Shown: piece by piece, positions 44,527 to 52,690 of the stretch
How positions within the stretch are numbered: the stretch's first letter is position 1
Layout of the letters: each line of letters opens with the position of its first letter
Origin: Bacillota bacterium
Lineage (GTDB): Bacteria > Bacillota > Clostridia > Lachnospirales > Lachnospiraceae
Length of the DNA stretch: 64,000 nt
Assembly: GCA_023386815.1 (NCBI GenBank)
Contig: JAEWIZ010000008.1
Span: 310,001 to 374,000 of the forward strand
Direction of reading: 5' to 3'
Translations under genes and position numbers: made by a program
Notes under the pieces: model-generated
What the model saw: the letters and a program-made list of their open reading frames with translations, nothing else
The model's database searches: none
What the model was told of the DNA's origin: nothing

Positions 44527-44624
44527 GGATAATTTAGCTAGGATTTCAAACCAATAAGTTACATTAAGAGACAATTGGGTACAGAATTATTAAATCCTGA
44601 TCGTTGGAGGAAGTGGAGGAGAAA

Positions 44625-45440
44625 ATGGATCATATTTTTATTGAAGACTTGGAAGTATATGCTTACCATGGAGTAAACCAGGAGGAAAAGGTTCTGGGAC
44701 AAAAGTTTATCATTTCTTTGGAGCTTTTTCTGAATTTGCAGGACGCAGGAATTACAGATGATTTGACAAAAACAGTTAGTTATGCGCAAGTATGCAATAA
44801 TATTTCCGATTTATTTACAAAGAATAAATTTGACCTCATTGAAACCTGCGCAGAAGAAGTTGCTAAGTATATATTGATCAATTATTCGGAAGTGGAAAAG
44901 GTGAATGTGGCGATTAAAAAACCCTGGGCACCGATCGGAAATGTCTTAAAATATGCCGGTGTACGGATAGAACGTTCCTGGAATAATGCTTATATTGCCT
45001 TGGGCTCTAATATGGGAGATAAGGAGCAGTATTTAAAGGACGCACTGGAAGCGATGAATTGTGGTTCTACGCAGGTAGTGCAAACCTCTGGATTTTTAGT
45101 AACAAAGCCGGTGGGATATGTGGAACAGGATGACTTCTTAAATTGTGTTGCACATATAAAAACCTTATTATCACCACAGCTATTGTTAGATCAACTACAT
45201 CAGATTGAAAATAATTATGGTCGGGTAAGGACTATGAAGTGGGGACCCAGAACCCTGGATTTGGATATCATTTTTTATGAAAATAATATTATAAATACAG
45301 AAACATTAATAATACCCCATCCAAGAATGCAGGAAAGACTTTTTGTGCTCTCACCTCTAAGGGAGATTGCGCCGTATTTAACACATCCTATTTTGAAAAA
45401 AACTGTAGCAGAACTGGAAAAGGAAATCACAGAGCTCTGA
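44625..45440 (+). CDS. folBK: FolB-FolK fusion: dihydroneopterin aldolase and HPPK
   Basis: The ATG at 44625 follows GGAGGAG and replaces the in-frame TTG at 44604. Of 271 residues, about 1-115 are dihydroneopterin aldolase (MDHIFIEDLEVYAYHGVNQEE, VSYAQVCNNI). About 120-271 are 6-hydroxymethyl-7,8-dihydropterin pyrophosphokinase (AYIALGSNMGDKEQYL, RTMKWGPRTLDLDIIFY, IPHPRMQERLFVLSPLREI). Joining them couples two consecutive steps. Its TGA overlaps the pabB ATG by one base, implying translational coupling. Confidence 0.96.
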   Translation: MDHIFIEDLEVYAYHGVNQEEKVLGQKFIISLELFLNLQDAGITDDLTKTVSYAQVCNNISDLFTKNKFDLIETCAEEVAKYILINYSEVEKVNVAIKKPWAPIGNVLKYAGVRIERSWNNAYIALGSNMGDKEQYLKDALEAMNCGSTQVVQTSGFLVTKPVGYVEQDDFLNCVAHIKTLLSPQLLLDQLHQIENNYGRVRTMKWGPRTLDLDIIFYENNIINTETLIIPHPRMQERLFVLSPLREIAPYLTHPILKKTVAELEKEITEL

Positions 45441-46852
45441 TGAATATAACGGTAAAAGAATTAAATAGTCAATTATCCATGTTCGACCTTTTTACAAAAT
45501 TTAAGGATGAGGAGCATGTTGCATTTCTGGATAGCAGTAGAGATGAAAAGGATTTGGGCAAGTATTCCATTCTGGGGATTAATCCCTTTCTTGTCTTTCA
45601 GGGGCGTGAGAATAATTGTTTTTTAAATGGCGAACTGATAAAATCGGACCCTTTTGAGCTTTTAAGAAAATTAATGGATCAGTATAAAATATCCAATGAA
45701 TCTGAACTACCTTTTTTGGGAGGATGTATTGGTTATTTTTCTTATGATTTTGGACTGACCTTGGATCGCATTAAGCATCAAGCTATGGAAGAAGATTTAC
45801 CACATTACTATTTCGTTTTCTATGATAACTTTATTATCTCTGATCATTTATCCGGGCGAAAGTACCTATCAGCCTGTGGTGTTCTTCGGGATGCAAATCA
45901 GAGTATCAAACAAATTGAGTTAAGAATCAATGAGAATATAAAATCAGCTATTGTAAAAGAAAAGGAATTGGAACTAACGCAAGAGGAAACTAGGGATGAG
46001 CAAAGTAAACAGCTGAAAGCTTCGTTTAAACAGCCTTTCGCTGGTTTTACGTCTAATTTTACCAAGTTGGTATATGAAAATACCGTTACTCAGATGAAGG
46101 AATATATCCGAAGTGGAGATATCTATATTGCGAACCTTACTCAGAGGATGAGATCAGTTACCGGTAAGACATCCTTTGAAATTTATCGTGATTTAAGACA
46201 GATTAATCCAGCTCCTTTCTCCGCTTTTTTAAAGTTAGAGGGCTTAGATATTATTTCATCGTCTCCAGAGAGGTTTCTAAAAGTTGAAAGTAAAAGGGTT
46301 GAGACCAGGCCGATTAAGGGAACAAGACCTAGAGGTGAGACAAGGCTAGAGGATGAATTGAATCGGCTTGAGCTGATCAACAGTGAGAAGGATAGAGCCG
46401 AGCTGCTGATGATCGTGGACTTACAAAGGAATGATCTTAGTAAAGTATGCAAACCGGGAAGTATTAAGGTAACGGAACTTTTTAAATTGGAAGAGTACAG
46501 CACGGTATTTCATCTGGTTTCGACCGTGGAAGGTTGCCTAAAGGATGGAGTAGACAGTCTTGAGTGTATGAAGCAATGTTTCCCGGGAGGCTCCATAACC
46601 GGAACACCTAAGATTAGGGCAATGGAAATCATAGATGAGCTGGAAGGTATCAAACGGGGAATTTATACAGGATGTATCGGCTATTTTGGATTTGATGGGA
46701 ATGCAGATTTTAATATAGCGATTCGTACGATAATAAAGCAAGGGCAAGAAGTTTCCTTTGGAGTTGGCGGGGGAATTACCTGGGATTCACAGGAAGAAGC
46801 AGAATATCAGGAAACTTTAGATAAGGCGAAGGCATTAATGAGGGTGATCTAG
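45440..46852 (+). CDS. pabB: Aminodeoxychorismate synthase component I
   Basis: The 470-residue chorismate-binding enzyme has the PabB hallmark PIKGT with Lys293; anthranilate synthases have PIAGT. Other motifs are GDIYIANLTQRM, SSSPERFL, AELLMIVDLQRNDL and CFPGGSITGTPK. It aminates chorismate to 4-amino-4-deoxychorismate using ammonia from PabA. The start overlaps the folBK stop, and the next gene's ATG follows directly after the TAG. Confidence 0.96.
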   Translation: MNITVKELNSQLSMFDLFTKFKDEEHVAFLDSSRDEKDLGKYSILGINPFLVFQGRENNCFLNGELIKSDPFELLRKLMDQYKISNESELPFLGGCIGYFSYDFGLTLDRIKHQAMEEDLPHYYFVFYDNFIISDHLSGRKYLSACGVLRDANQSIKQIELRINENIKSAIVKEKELELTQEETRDEQSKQLKASFKQPFAGFTSNFTKLVYENTVTQMKEYIRSGDIYIANLTQRMRSVTGKTSFEIYRDLRQINPAPFSAFLKLEGLDIISSSPERFLKVESKRVETRPIKGTRPRGETRLEDELNRLELINSEKDRAELLMIVDLQRNDLSKVCKPGSIKVTELFKLEEYSTVFHLVSTVEGCLKDGVDSLECMKQCFPGGSITGTPKIRAMEIIDELEGIKRGIYTGCIGYFGFDGNADFNIAIRTIIKQGQEVSFGVGGGITWDSQEEAEYQETLDKAKALMRVI

Positions 46853-47620
46853 ATGGTGATTGTAAATGGTGTAGTCTCTGAGAATAACAAAATAGTAATG
46901 GATGAAGGGTATCTGTTTGGAAGGGGAGTATTTGAAACTTTACTACTTAAGGACAAACCTTTATTTTTAAATGAGCATCTTAGCAGATTACATCAGGGAA
47001 TAGACCAATTAGGTATTAAGAATGAGGTTGAGAAGCCAGAGCTGCTAAGGATTTTGAAAAATCACGGAATTAAGAACTGCGTACTCAAGATAATAGTAAC
47101 AGAGAAAAATATAATTCTAACGACACGGAAGAACCCTTATGACGCCTTAGAGGAGATGGAAGGATTTAAGCTAACGCTTAGTAAACTGAAAAGAAATCCT
47201 CATTCGCACATTACTTATCTGAAAACTCTTAGTTATATGGACAATTTATTAGAGCGGGAAATAGCTGGGAAGCAGGGATTTCATGAGGTGTTGTTTTTGA
47301 ATACCCGGGATGAGCTGGCGGAAGGCAGTGCAACGAATTTATTTTTTATAAAGGATCAGAAAATACATACCCCGTCCGTAGAATGTGGCTTATTGGATGG
47401 AATTATTCGCCAGTGGGTGATACAAAACTATGAGGTGACGGAGGGGAAATATTCACTTCAGGAGCTTTTGGAGTGCGAGGGAGCTTTTGTGACAAATAGT
47501 TTAATGGGAATTATGCCGATTGCTTTTGTAAATGAGAATGGCTTAAGAAGATCTGCTTTCCTGCATCAAATACGCCAGGATTACGAAATCTATATTAAAA
47601 ATGAAGTGGATAACGTGTAA
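46853..47620 (+). CDS. pabC: Aminodeoxychorismate lyase
   Basis: This 255-residue class-IV PLP enzyme starts immediately after the pabB stop. Motifs include DEGYLFGRGVFETLL, KTLSYMDNLLEREIA with the likely PLP Lys, EVLFLNTRDELAEGSATNLFFI and GLLDGIIRQWV. It splits aminodeoxychorismate into p-aminobenzoate and pyruvate. D-amino-acid aminotransferase or IlvE are relatives, but the position after pabB makes PabC the best call. Confidence 0.93.
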   Translation: MVIVNGVVSENNKIVMDEGYLFGRGVFETLLLKDKPLFLNEHLSRLHQGIDQLGIKNEVEKPELLRILKNHGIKNCVLKIIVTEKNIILTTRKNPYDALEEMEGFKLTLSKLKRNPHSHITYLKTLSYMDNLLEREIAGKQGFHEVLFLNTRDELAEGSATNLFFIKDQKIHTPSVECGLLDGIIRQWVIQNYEVTEGKYSLQELLECEGAFVTNSLMGIMPIAFVNENGLRRSAFLHQIRQDYEIYIKNEVDNV

Positions 47621-47706
47621 ATGCCTGATAAATTTGTGGATATCAAGGCTGGAATTTTTCCGTTCTGTGGATAAGATGCATTTATATGAATGATGGGAGA
47701 TGAATC

Positions 47707-48219
47707 ATGGGTTCTAATGTGCCTAAGGAAATGAAACATAAAGATCGATTTAACCTGATATTAGGTCATCCGGATTACCTAGAGTATTTGAAACAGAATG
47801 AAGCGGCAGAGATTGACCGGAGCTTTTGTCATCATAATTTATCACATTTTCTGGATGTGGCTAGAATTACATACATTATGAATCTGGAGCAAAACCTGGG
47901 GCTTTCAAAGGATCTGATCTATGCGGTTGCTTTGCTTCATGATATTGGAAGATGGAGACAATATACAGAGAATATTCCTCATGACCTTGCAAGTGCAGAA
48001 TTAGCGGAACCAATTTTGAAGGAATGCGGATACTTGGAAGCAGAAAAGGAAGAGATTTTAGGAGCGATTCTTAGTCATCGTTCCTGTGAAAATGAAAAAA
48101 GCAGCTTAAATGAGATCATCTATATAGCGGATAAGGCCTCAAGAGCCTGCTTTCAATGTAAAGCTTCACCGGAATGTAATTGGTCTGAGGAAAAGAAAAA
48201 TTATGAAATAAGGTATTAA
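47707..48219 (+). CDS. HD-domain phosphohydrolase in the folate operon
   Basis: This 170-residue HD protein has the metal-binding pattern: FCHHNLSHFLDVARI, LLHDIGRW (the HD pair), ILSHRSCE and IADKASRACF. HD enzymes hydrolyse phosphate esters or nucleotides. It sits between pabC and folP with 21 bases to folP, so a folate role is likely. The operon lacks an enzyme that strips pyrophosphate from dihydroneopterin triphosphate, which is usually a Nudix protein; this HD protein is a candidate for that step. That role is inference only. RBS GGGAGATGA. Confidence 0.88.
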   Translation: MGSNVPKEMKHKDRFNLILGHPDYLEYLKQNEAAEIDRSFCHHNLSHFLDVARITYIMNLEQNLGLSKDLIYAVALLHDIGRWRQYTENIPHDLASAELAEPILKECGYLEAEKEEILGAILSHRSCENEKSSLNEIIYIADKASRACFQCKASPECNWSEEKKNYEIRY

Positions 48220-48240
48220 TGGATGTGGAGGGGTAAATCG

Positions 48241-49062
48241 TTGCTGATTGGAAATAAGAATTTTGAGATAGGAAAAAGAACTTATGTGATGGGAATCCTG
48301 AACGTGACTCCGGATTCTTTTTCGGATGGGGGTAATTTTAATAACCTGGACAATGCATTATTCCACGCCAAGGAATTAATTGATCAAGGGGCCGATATCA
48401 TTGATGTTGGTGGTGAATCAACGAGACCGAATCATGTGATGGTTGATGCTGAGGAGGAATTAGAAAGAGTAATACCAGTGGTTAAAGCGTTACACCTGGA
48501 GTTCGATATTCCAATTTCAGTGGATACCTATAAAGCAGTAGTTGCAAAGGAAGCTATTAAAGCTGGAGCACATCTGATTAATGATGTCTGGGGCTTTAAG
48601 AAGGATCCGGATATGGCTAAGGTTGCAGCATCACTTGAAGTACCCTGCTGTCTGATGCATAATAGAGAAAAAGCAGAATATCAGGATTATCTTCAGGATG
48701 TAATTAATGATCTGAAGGAATGCGTAGCCATAGCCTTACATGCCGGTGTGAGACCAGAAAATATTATCTTAGATCCTGGCATCGGTTTTGCTAAAAGCTA
48801 CGAGCAAAACCTGGAGCTGATGAATCACCTGGAGCTTCTAAAGGAATTAGGTTATCCAGTCCTGCTTGGAACCTCAAGAAAATCAATGATTGGAAATACC
48901 TTAAATCTGCCTCCGCAGGAGAGAGTCGAGGGCACAATTGCAACGACCGCCGTCGGCATTATGAAAGGCTGTGATTTTATTCGAGTACACGATGTACTTT
49001 CGAATAAGAGAGCCTGTTTAATGACGGATGCAATTGTTAGAAAAAAGCTTTCATATAATTAA
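48241..49062 (+). CDS. folP: Dihydropteroate synthase
   Basis: I start at TTG 48241, 7 bases after GGAGGGG; the ATG at 48223 would place that site inside the gene. The 273-residue TIM barrel has MGILNVTPDSFSDGG, IDVGGESTRP, NDVWGFKKDPDM, ILDPGIGFAKS and GTSRKSMIG. It joins p-aminobenzoate to hydroxymethyl-dihydropterin pyrophosphate, uniting the two branches encoded upstream. Sulfonamides target this enzyme in general. Last gene of the operon. Confidence 0.96.
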   Translation: MLIGNKNFEIGKRTYVMGILNVTPDSFSDGGNFNNLDNALFHAKELIDQGADIIDVGGESTRPNHVMVDAEEELERVIPVVKALHLEFDIPISVDTYKAVVAKEAIKAGAHLINDVWGFKKDPDMAKVAASLEVPCCLMHNREKAEYQDYLQDVINDLKECVAIALHAGVRPENIILDPGIGFAKSYEQNLELMNHLELLKELGYPVLLGTSRKSMIGNTLNLPPQERVEGTIATTAVGIMKGCDFIRVHDVLSNKRACLMTDAIVRKKLSYN

Positions 49063-49094
49063 GGATTACGTAAAGGGGATTCGTAGGATTATTC

Positions 49095-49123
49095 CCTTAG
49101 TCGCTTGTCAAAGATGACTAAGG
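49095..49123. terminator. Weak hairpin between convergent genes
   Basis: CCTTAGTC and GACTAAGG form an 8-bp stem with a 13-base loop; only TTTATGT follows. Weak terminator for the folate operon or the LysR gene. Confidence 0.45.
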
Positions 49124-49130
49124 TTTATGT

Positions 49131-50033
49131 CTACTTATTCCCTTGTTTTACTTCATCGTAGCTTTTTAGAAAGTTATGAATCACCGGATTAGTATTTTGC
49201 ATACTCCAAGCCAAAACCAGTGAGGACTCCTGGATCGTGTCGCTATCCTTGAAGGGAATGAACTTCATGGTAGGATTATGAACTGCGACACTGTTGGAAT
49301 AGGTAAAAGCAAGTCCCATTCCTGCCTCTACCCACAGCATGGCAGTATTTAAGTTGGGAGCAATTTTTAGTTTGGGGTAGAAGCCATATTTCGAACAGAA
49401 TTTTATAGCACCATCAGCAGCATGTTTACTATCATCTCTCGATAACAAAATAAAGGTCTCCTCTTTAAATTCACTTGGGACAAAAACATTCAATTTAGAT
49501 AGTGGATTTCTCCTTGAGATTATAATTCCATCCTGAACCTTTTCGATTAATTTATATCGAAGAAGGGGATTGTTTGAAATATCAAAGAAAAAAGTAATAA
49601 TAAAATCATAAGAGAAGTCTAATATCCCATCTGTTAAATTCTGAAATGATCCTCGTTTCATATCAATACTTTGATTTGGAAAGCTTTTATGATATTGATG
49701 CAATACATTTTGCAGCATGCCTTCCAAAGTAAATTCCTCTAAAATTCCGAACTTCAGATTACCGTCATAACCTTGAAAGATATTTTGGGCATTTTGGATG
49801 AGGTGCGTATAATTCAGATATAATTTTGATAATTCTTCATAAAGGTATTGACCACTTTTGGTGAGATTTACATTACGATTGTCTCGATGCAACAATAATA
49901 CATTTAGTTCTCGTTCCATTGCAGTGATGTGACGGCTCAGGGTGGATTGAGAAATATTCAGCTCTGTTGCGGCCGTTGTAAAATTTCTGTGCTTTGCTAC
50001 TGTAATGAAATATTGCAATTGACGCATCTCCAT
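49131..50033 (-). CDS. LysR-family transcriptional regulator
   Basis: The 300-residue protein has an N-terminal winged helix (MEMRQLQYFITVAKHRNFTTAATELNISQSTLSRHI in pattern; key part ISQSTLSRHI near 28-37) and a C-terminal two-lobe inducer domain (LKFGILEEFTLEGML onward). It is divergent from the UroD/deglycosidase operon with palindromes between them, so that operon is the likely target. LysR proteins usually respond to small aromatic or organic acid ligands; the ligand is unknown. GGAG lies 4 bases before the ATG. Confidence 0.93.
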   Translation of the reverse strand: MEMRQLQYFITVAKHRNFTTAATELNISQSTLSRHITAMERELNVLLLHRDNRNVNLTKSGQYLYEELSKLYLNYTHLIQNAQNIFQGYDGNLKFGILEEFTLEGMLQNVLHQYHKSFPNQSIDMKRGSFQNLTDGILDFSYDFIITFFFDISNNPLLRYKLIEKVQDGIIISRRNPLSKLNVFVPSEFKEETFILLSRDDSKHAADGAIKFCSKYGFYPKLKIAPNLNTAMLWVEAGMGLAFTYSNSVAVHNPTMKFIPFKDSDTIQESSLVLAWSMQNTNPVIHNFLKSYDEVKQGNK

Positions 50034-50142
50034 AAAACTCCAATCCGCATTGATATGCCTGAAATCCTTCTTTTGCAGCCATATTCTGCTTTCTGCTTAG
50101 GTATTTTAATCTATTAAGTTTATTATATACTGATTTCTAATA

Positions 50143-50209
50143 ATATTGCAATATGTGCATGATGTAATGCATAATATCGCATGTTTAATTGCTATCCTCC
50201 AGCTATAAT
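50143..50209 (+). promoter_or_regulatory. LysR operator and promoter of the UroD/deglycosidase operon
   Basis: ATATTGCAATAT (50143-50154) is a perfect palindrome. TGCATGATGTAATGCA (50156-50171) has 5-base arms and fits the T-N11-A LysR consensus. A -10 TATAAT is at 50204-50209 with a poor -35 (ATGTTT), so the operator lies directly upstream of the -35, the usual activator position. Confidence 0.55.
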
Positions 50210-50258
50210 TTAAGTAAGGAGATCGTTAGTCCTAGTTTTATGATTATGGAGGAAAACA

Positions 50259-51251
50259 ATGTTATCAAAAAGAGAGAATGCCTTATTGGCTCTGCGTGGA
50301 GAAATACCGGAATATGTTCCAAGCTTTTATGATGCCTGTCAGATCATTCCGGCGGCAACATCACTGGAAACACCGGAACTGGGGGCTCCCGGCTATGATG
50401 GTTATGGTGTCCATCAGACTCCGACGGAAAGTGCAGGCGGAATGTTTACGCCTACGCCGACAGTAAAGCCGGTGTTAAAGGATATTACAGAGTGGAGGTC
50501 TAAGGTACAGTTTCCGGATTATTCAAAAGTTCCTTTTGAAATGATTGTGGCAAAGGAAAGGGAGCTGATGCATTTAAACCCGGAAATGTTCGTACAAGAT
50601 TTATTTTGTCCCAATGGAATTTTTGAGAGATTACATTTTTTATTAGGCTTTGAAGATGCTATGTGTGCAATTTATGACGAGCCGGAAGCAGTATATGATC
50701 TGGTAGGCGCGATTGCTGATAAAAAAATTGAGTATCTGAAACTGGCAGAGAAATATTATAAACCGGACTATTTTACACTTCTAGATGACTATTCACATAT
50801 CAATGGATTGTTTATTTCACCTGAGATATTCCGGAAATTATTTAAACCCCATCTTGCCAGAATCGTTGCTGCCTGTAAGGAGACAACCATGACCTATAAG
50901 CAGCATTGTTGTGGAAAATTGGAGGATCTTTTTGATGATTTTCTGGATATCGGTATTACAGCCTTTGATCCTGTGCAACCGGTGAATAATATAGCAACAA
51001 TGAAGAAAAAGGCGAAAGGGAAGGCCGCAATTGTAGGTGGATTGGATGTTCAAAATGTGGTAGATCGCGTGGATGCTACGGATGCGGAGATTGAAGCAGA
51101 GGTTAAACGGTGTATCGAAGCTTATGGATCGGGTGGTGGTTATATGATTTACGGAGCATCAGTAAATATGTTCAATCCTGTTCAGTACGCGCCAGGAGGC
51201 AGAATTTTTACAGTGAATCAAGCCTGTGAAAAATATGGGAGAATCTACTAA
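50259..51251 (+). CDS. UroD-family (uroporphyrinogen decarboxylase-like) protein, divergent
   Basis: This 330-residue protein has the UroD/methyltransferase barrel: SKRENALLALRGEIPEYVP, LLDDYSHINGLFISPEIFRKLFKPH and a metal-type motif QHCCGK (His216, Cys217, Cys218), then FDPVQPVNN. In MtaA-type corrinoid methyltransferases a third Cys near the C-terminus completes the zinc site; here the matching segment (GASVNMFNP) has none. It is therefore not a clear heme enzyme nor a standard methyltransferase. No other heme genes are present. It leads the operon with the deglycosidase pair. RBS GGAGGA. Confidence 0.8.
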   Translation: MLSKRENALLALRGEIPEYVPSFYDACQIIPAATSLETPELGAPGYDGYGVHQTPTESAGGMFTPTPTVKPVLKDITEWRSKVQFPDYSKVPFEMIVAKERELMHLNPEMFVQDLFCPNGIFERLHFLLGFEDAMCAIYDEPEAVYDLVGAIADKKIEYLKLAEKYYKPDYFTLLDDYSHINGLFISPEIFRKLFKPHLARIVAACKETTMTYKQHCCGKLEDLFDDFLDIGITAFDPVQPVNNIATMKKKAKGKAAIVGGLDVQNVVDRVDATDAEIEAEVKRCIEAYGSGGGYMIYGASVNMFNPVQYAPGGRIFTVNQACEKYGRIY

Positions 51252-51297
51252 TTGATCTGGTCTAGACTGTAAATTGGTTTTAGAAGAAGGAGAGATT

Positions 51298-52161
51298 ATG
51301 GAGAAAAAAATAAAAAGAGGTGTGTCAATTTATAGCTATTCGGGTGAGTATGGACGTAGCATGGATTTAGAAGATTGCTTTAAGGATATGAAGGATATGG
51401 GAGCCACAGGAATTGAAATTTTGGCAAATTCACATATCGATAGCTACCCGGAACTTAGTGATCCCTATCTGGAAAAGTGGAACAAATTGTGCGATACCTA
51501 TGAGATTGAACCAGTGGAATATGGTCATTGGGTTGACACAAGGTTATACAAGAACCGGAATATTAGCATGGAAGAAGCAAGGCATAACCTGATAAATGAC
51601 TTTAAAATTGCAAATAAAATGGGATTTAAAATATTAAGAACCAAAATGGGTGTAATCAATGATCAATTAGCTCCAGTAGAAAATTGGAGAGACATCATAG
51701 AAAGTGTATTGCCGGATGCGGAGAGATATAATGTAATAATGTGTCCGGAAATTCATCTGACAACGGTACTGGCAGATCAATTTGTTACTGATTATGTGGA
51801 GTTTATAAAAGAAACCGGAACCAAACATTTCGGATTAAACATCGATTTAAGCGTTTTTCAGAATCGTTTTGATGTTCCTGGGGTTGTAGTATTCAATCCG
51901 GAATGTAAATATTCAAAGCCGGAGGAAATAATACCATTGCTTCCATATGTGAAGTGCATTCATGCAAAATTCAATAAAATGGATGAAGATTTTCATGAGC
52001 TGACGATTCCTTATCCGGATATTCTTCATATTTTGCAAGAACATGGATGGGAAGGATATCTGTTGAGTGAATATGAAGGTGAGCATAAAGACATACCAGG
52101 TTTTGTCTCTCATGAACTGAGAAAGCAACACGTTATGTTGAAAAGAATTCTTGGATATTAG
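51298..52161 (+). CDS. TIM-barrel protein, probable C-glycoside deglycosidase alpha subunit
   Basis: The ATG at 51298 follows GAAGGAGAG. The 287-residue product is a sugar-phosphate isomerase/epimerase (xylose-isomerase-like) barrel. Probable metal ligands are Glu151 and His153 (CPEIHL), Asp183 (LNIDLSVF), His222 (CIHAKF) and Glu258 (SEYEGE). This arrangement and the adjoining beta-subunit gene match the catalytic subunit of C-glycoside deglycosidases (DgpC/CarB/DfgA type), which break C-C bonds of 3-oxo-C-glycosides. By itself the barrel could be any sugar isomerase; the pairing makes the call. Ten bases separate it from the beta gene. Confidence 0.75.
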   Translation: MEKKIKRGVSIYSYSGEYGRSMDLEDCFKDMKDMGATGIEILANSHIDSYPELSDPYLEKWNKLCDTYEIEPVEYGHWVDTRLYKNRNISMEEARHNLINDFKIANKMGFKILRTKMGVINDQLAPVENWRDIIESVLPDAERYNVIMCPEIHLTTVLADQFVTDYVEFIKETGTKHFGLNIDLSVFQNRFDVPGVVVFNPECKYSKPEEIIPLLPYVKCIHAKFNKMDEDFHELTIPYPDILHILQEHGWEGYLLSEYEGEHKDIPGFVSHELRKQHVMLKRILGY

Positions 52162-52171
52162 GAGAAAAGCA

Positions 52172-52603
52172 ATGTTAGAAAGTGATGTTATTCAATATAG
52201 AGGGTTTCGCAATCTTGAACAGGATGGAGAAATAACAGGGTTTCAAATTTGTATCCGCTCCGATTATTACAGAGGTGTGTGGTTAAGTCAGCTACGGCCT
52301 GGAAAAGTGATTGTTGATGGTATTACCTATCCTGCTAAAGATGTGATTTGGGAAATCAACGGGAAAAAATATACCGTTGATGAGATGAAAAATATGGGAA
52401 GTGAGTTTTGGAGAATCACTGAGGTTGCGACATTAATCATCAAAAAAGAAGGTGGATTAATACAGGGCTATCACGATGTCTCGGTTCGTTTTGCAGCAAG
52501 CTGTTCCTACATGCCACCAGCTTTGGATGATTTTGATGAAGACGGAGATGGTTTATCCTTTAATGGAGGAACTTATAAGAAATCCAATATGATAATTGTA
52601 TAA
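52172..52603 (+). CDS. C-glycoside deglycosidase beta-subunit-like protein (DUF6379 type)
   Basis: The ATG at 52172 follows AGGAG. This 143-residue beta-rich protein has landmarks I recognise from the beta subunits DgpB/CarC/DfgB: SDYYRGVWLSQLRP near 28-41, VDGITYPAKDVIWEINGKKYT, SEFWRITEVATL near 82-93, GGLIQGYHDV and SYMPPALDDFDEDGDG. In known enzymes this subunit binds the TIM-barrel subunit and is needed for activity. It directly follows the putative alpha subunit. Natural substrate unknown; plant C-glucosides are likely, but other 3-keto-glycosides are possible. Confidence 0.78.
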   Translation: MLESDVIQYRGFRNLEQDGEITGFQICIRSDYYRGVWLSQLRPGKVIVDGITYPAKDVIWEINGKKYTVDEMKNMGSEFWRITEVATLIIKKEGGLIQGYHDVSVRFAASCSYMPPALDDFDEDGDGLSFNGGTYKKSNMIIV

Positions 52604-52690
52604 AGGTAAAAGAACAATAAGAAATACAAAAAGCACACTTCTTTTTAGCCAAAACCGTAGAGAACATATTTTTTAAAAGCTCTATCAGTT

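Noticed and set aside
50259..51251. True uroporphyrinogen decarboxylase (hemE)
   Set aside because: No other heme genes are nearby, and the QHCCGK metal-type motif and operon partners do not fit heme synthesis.
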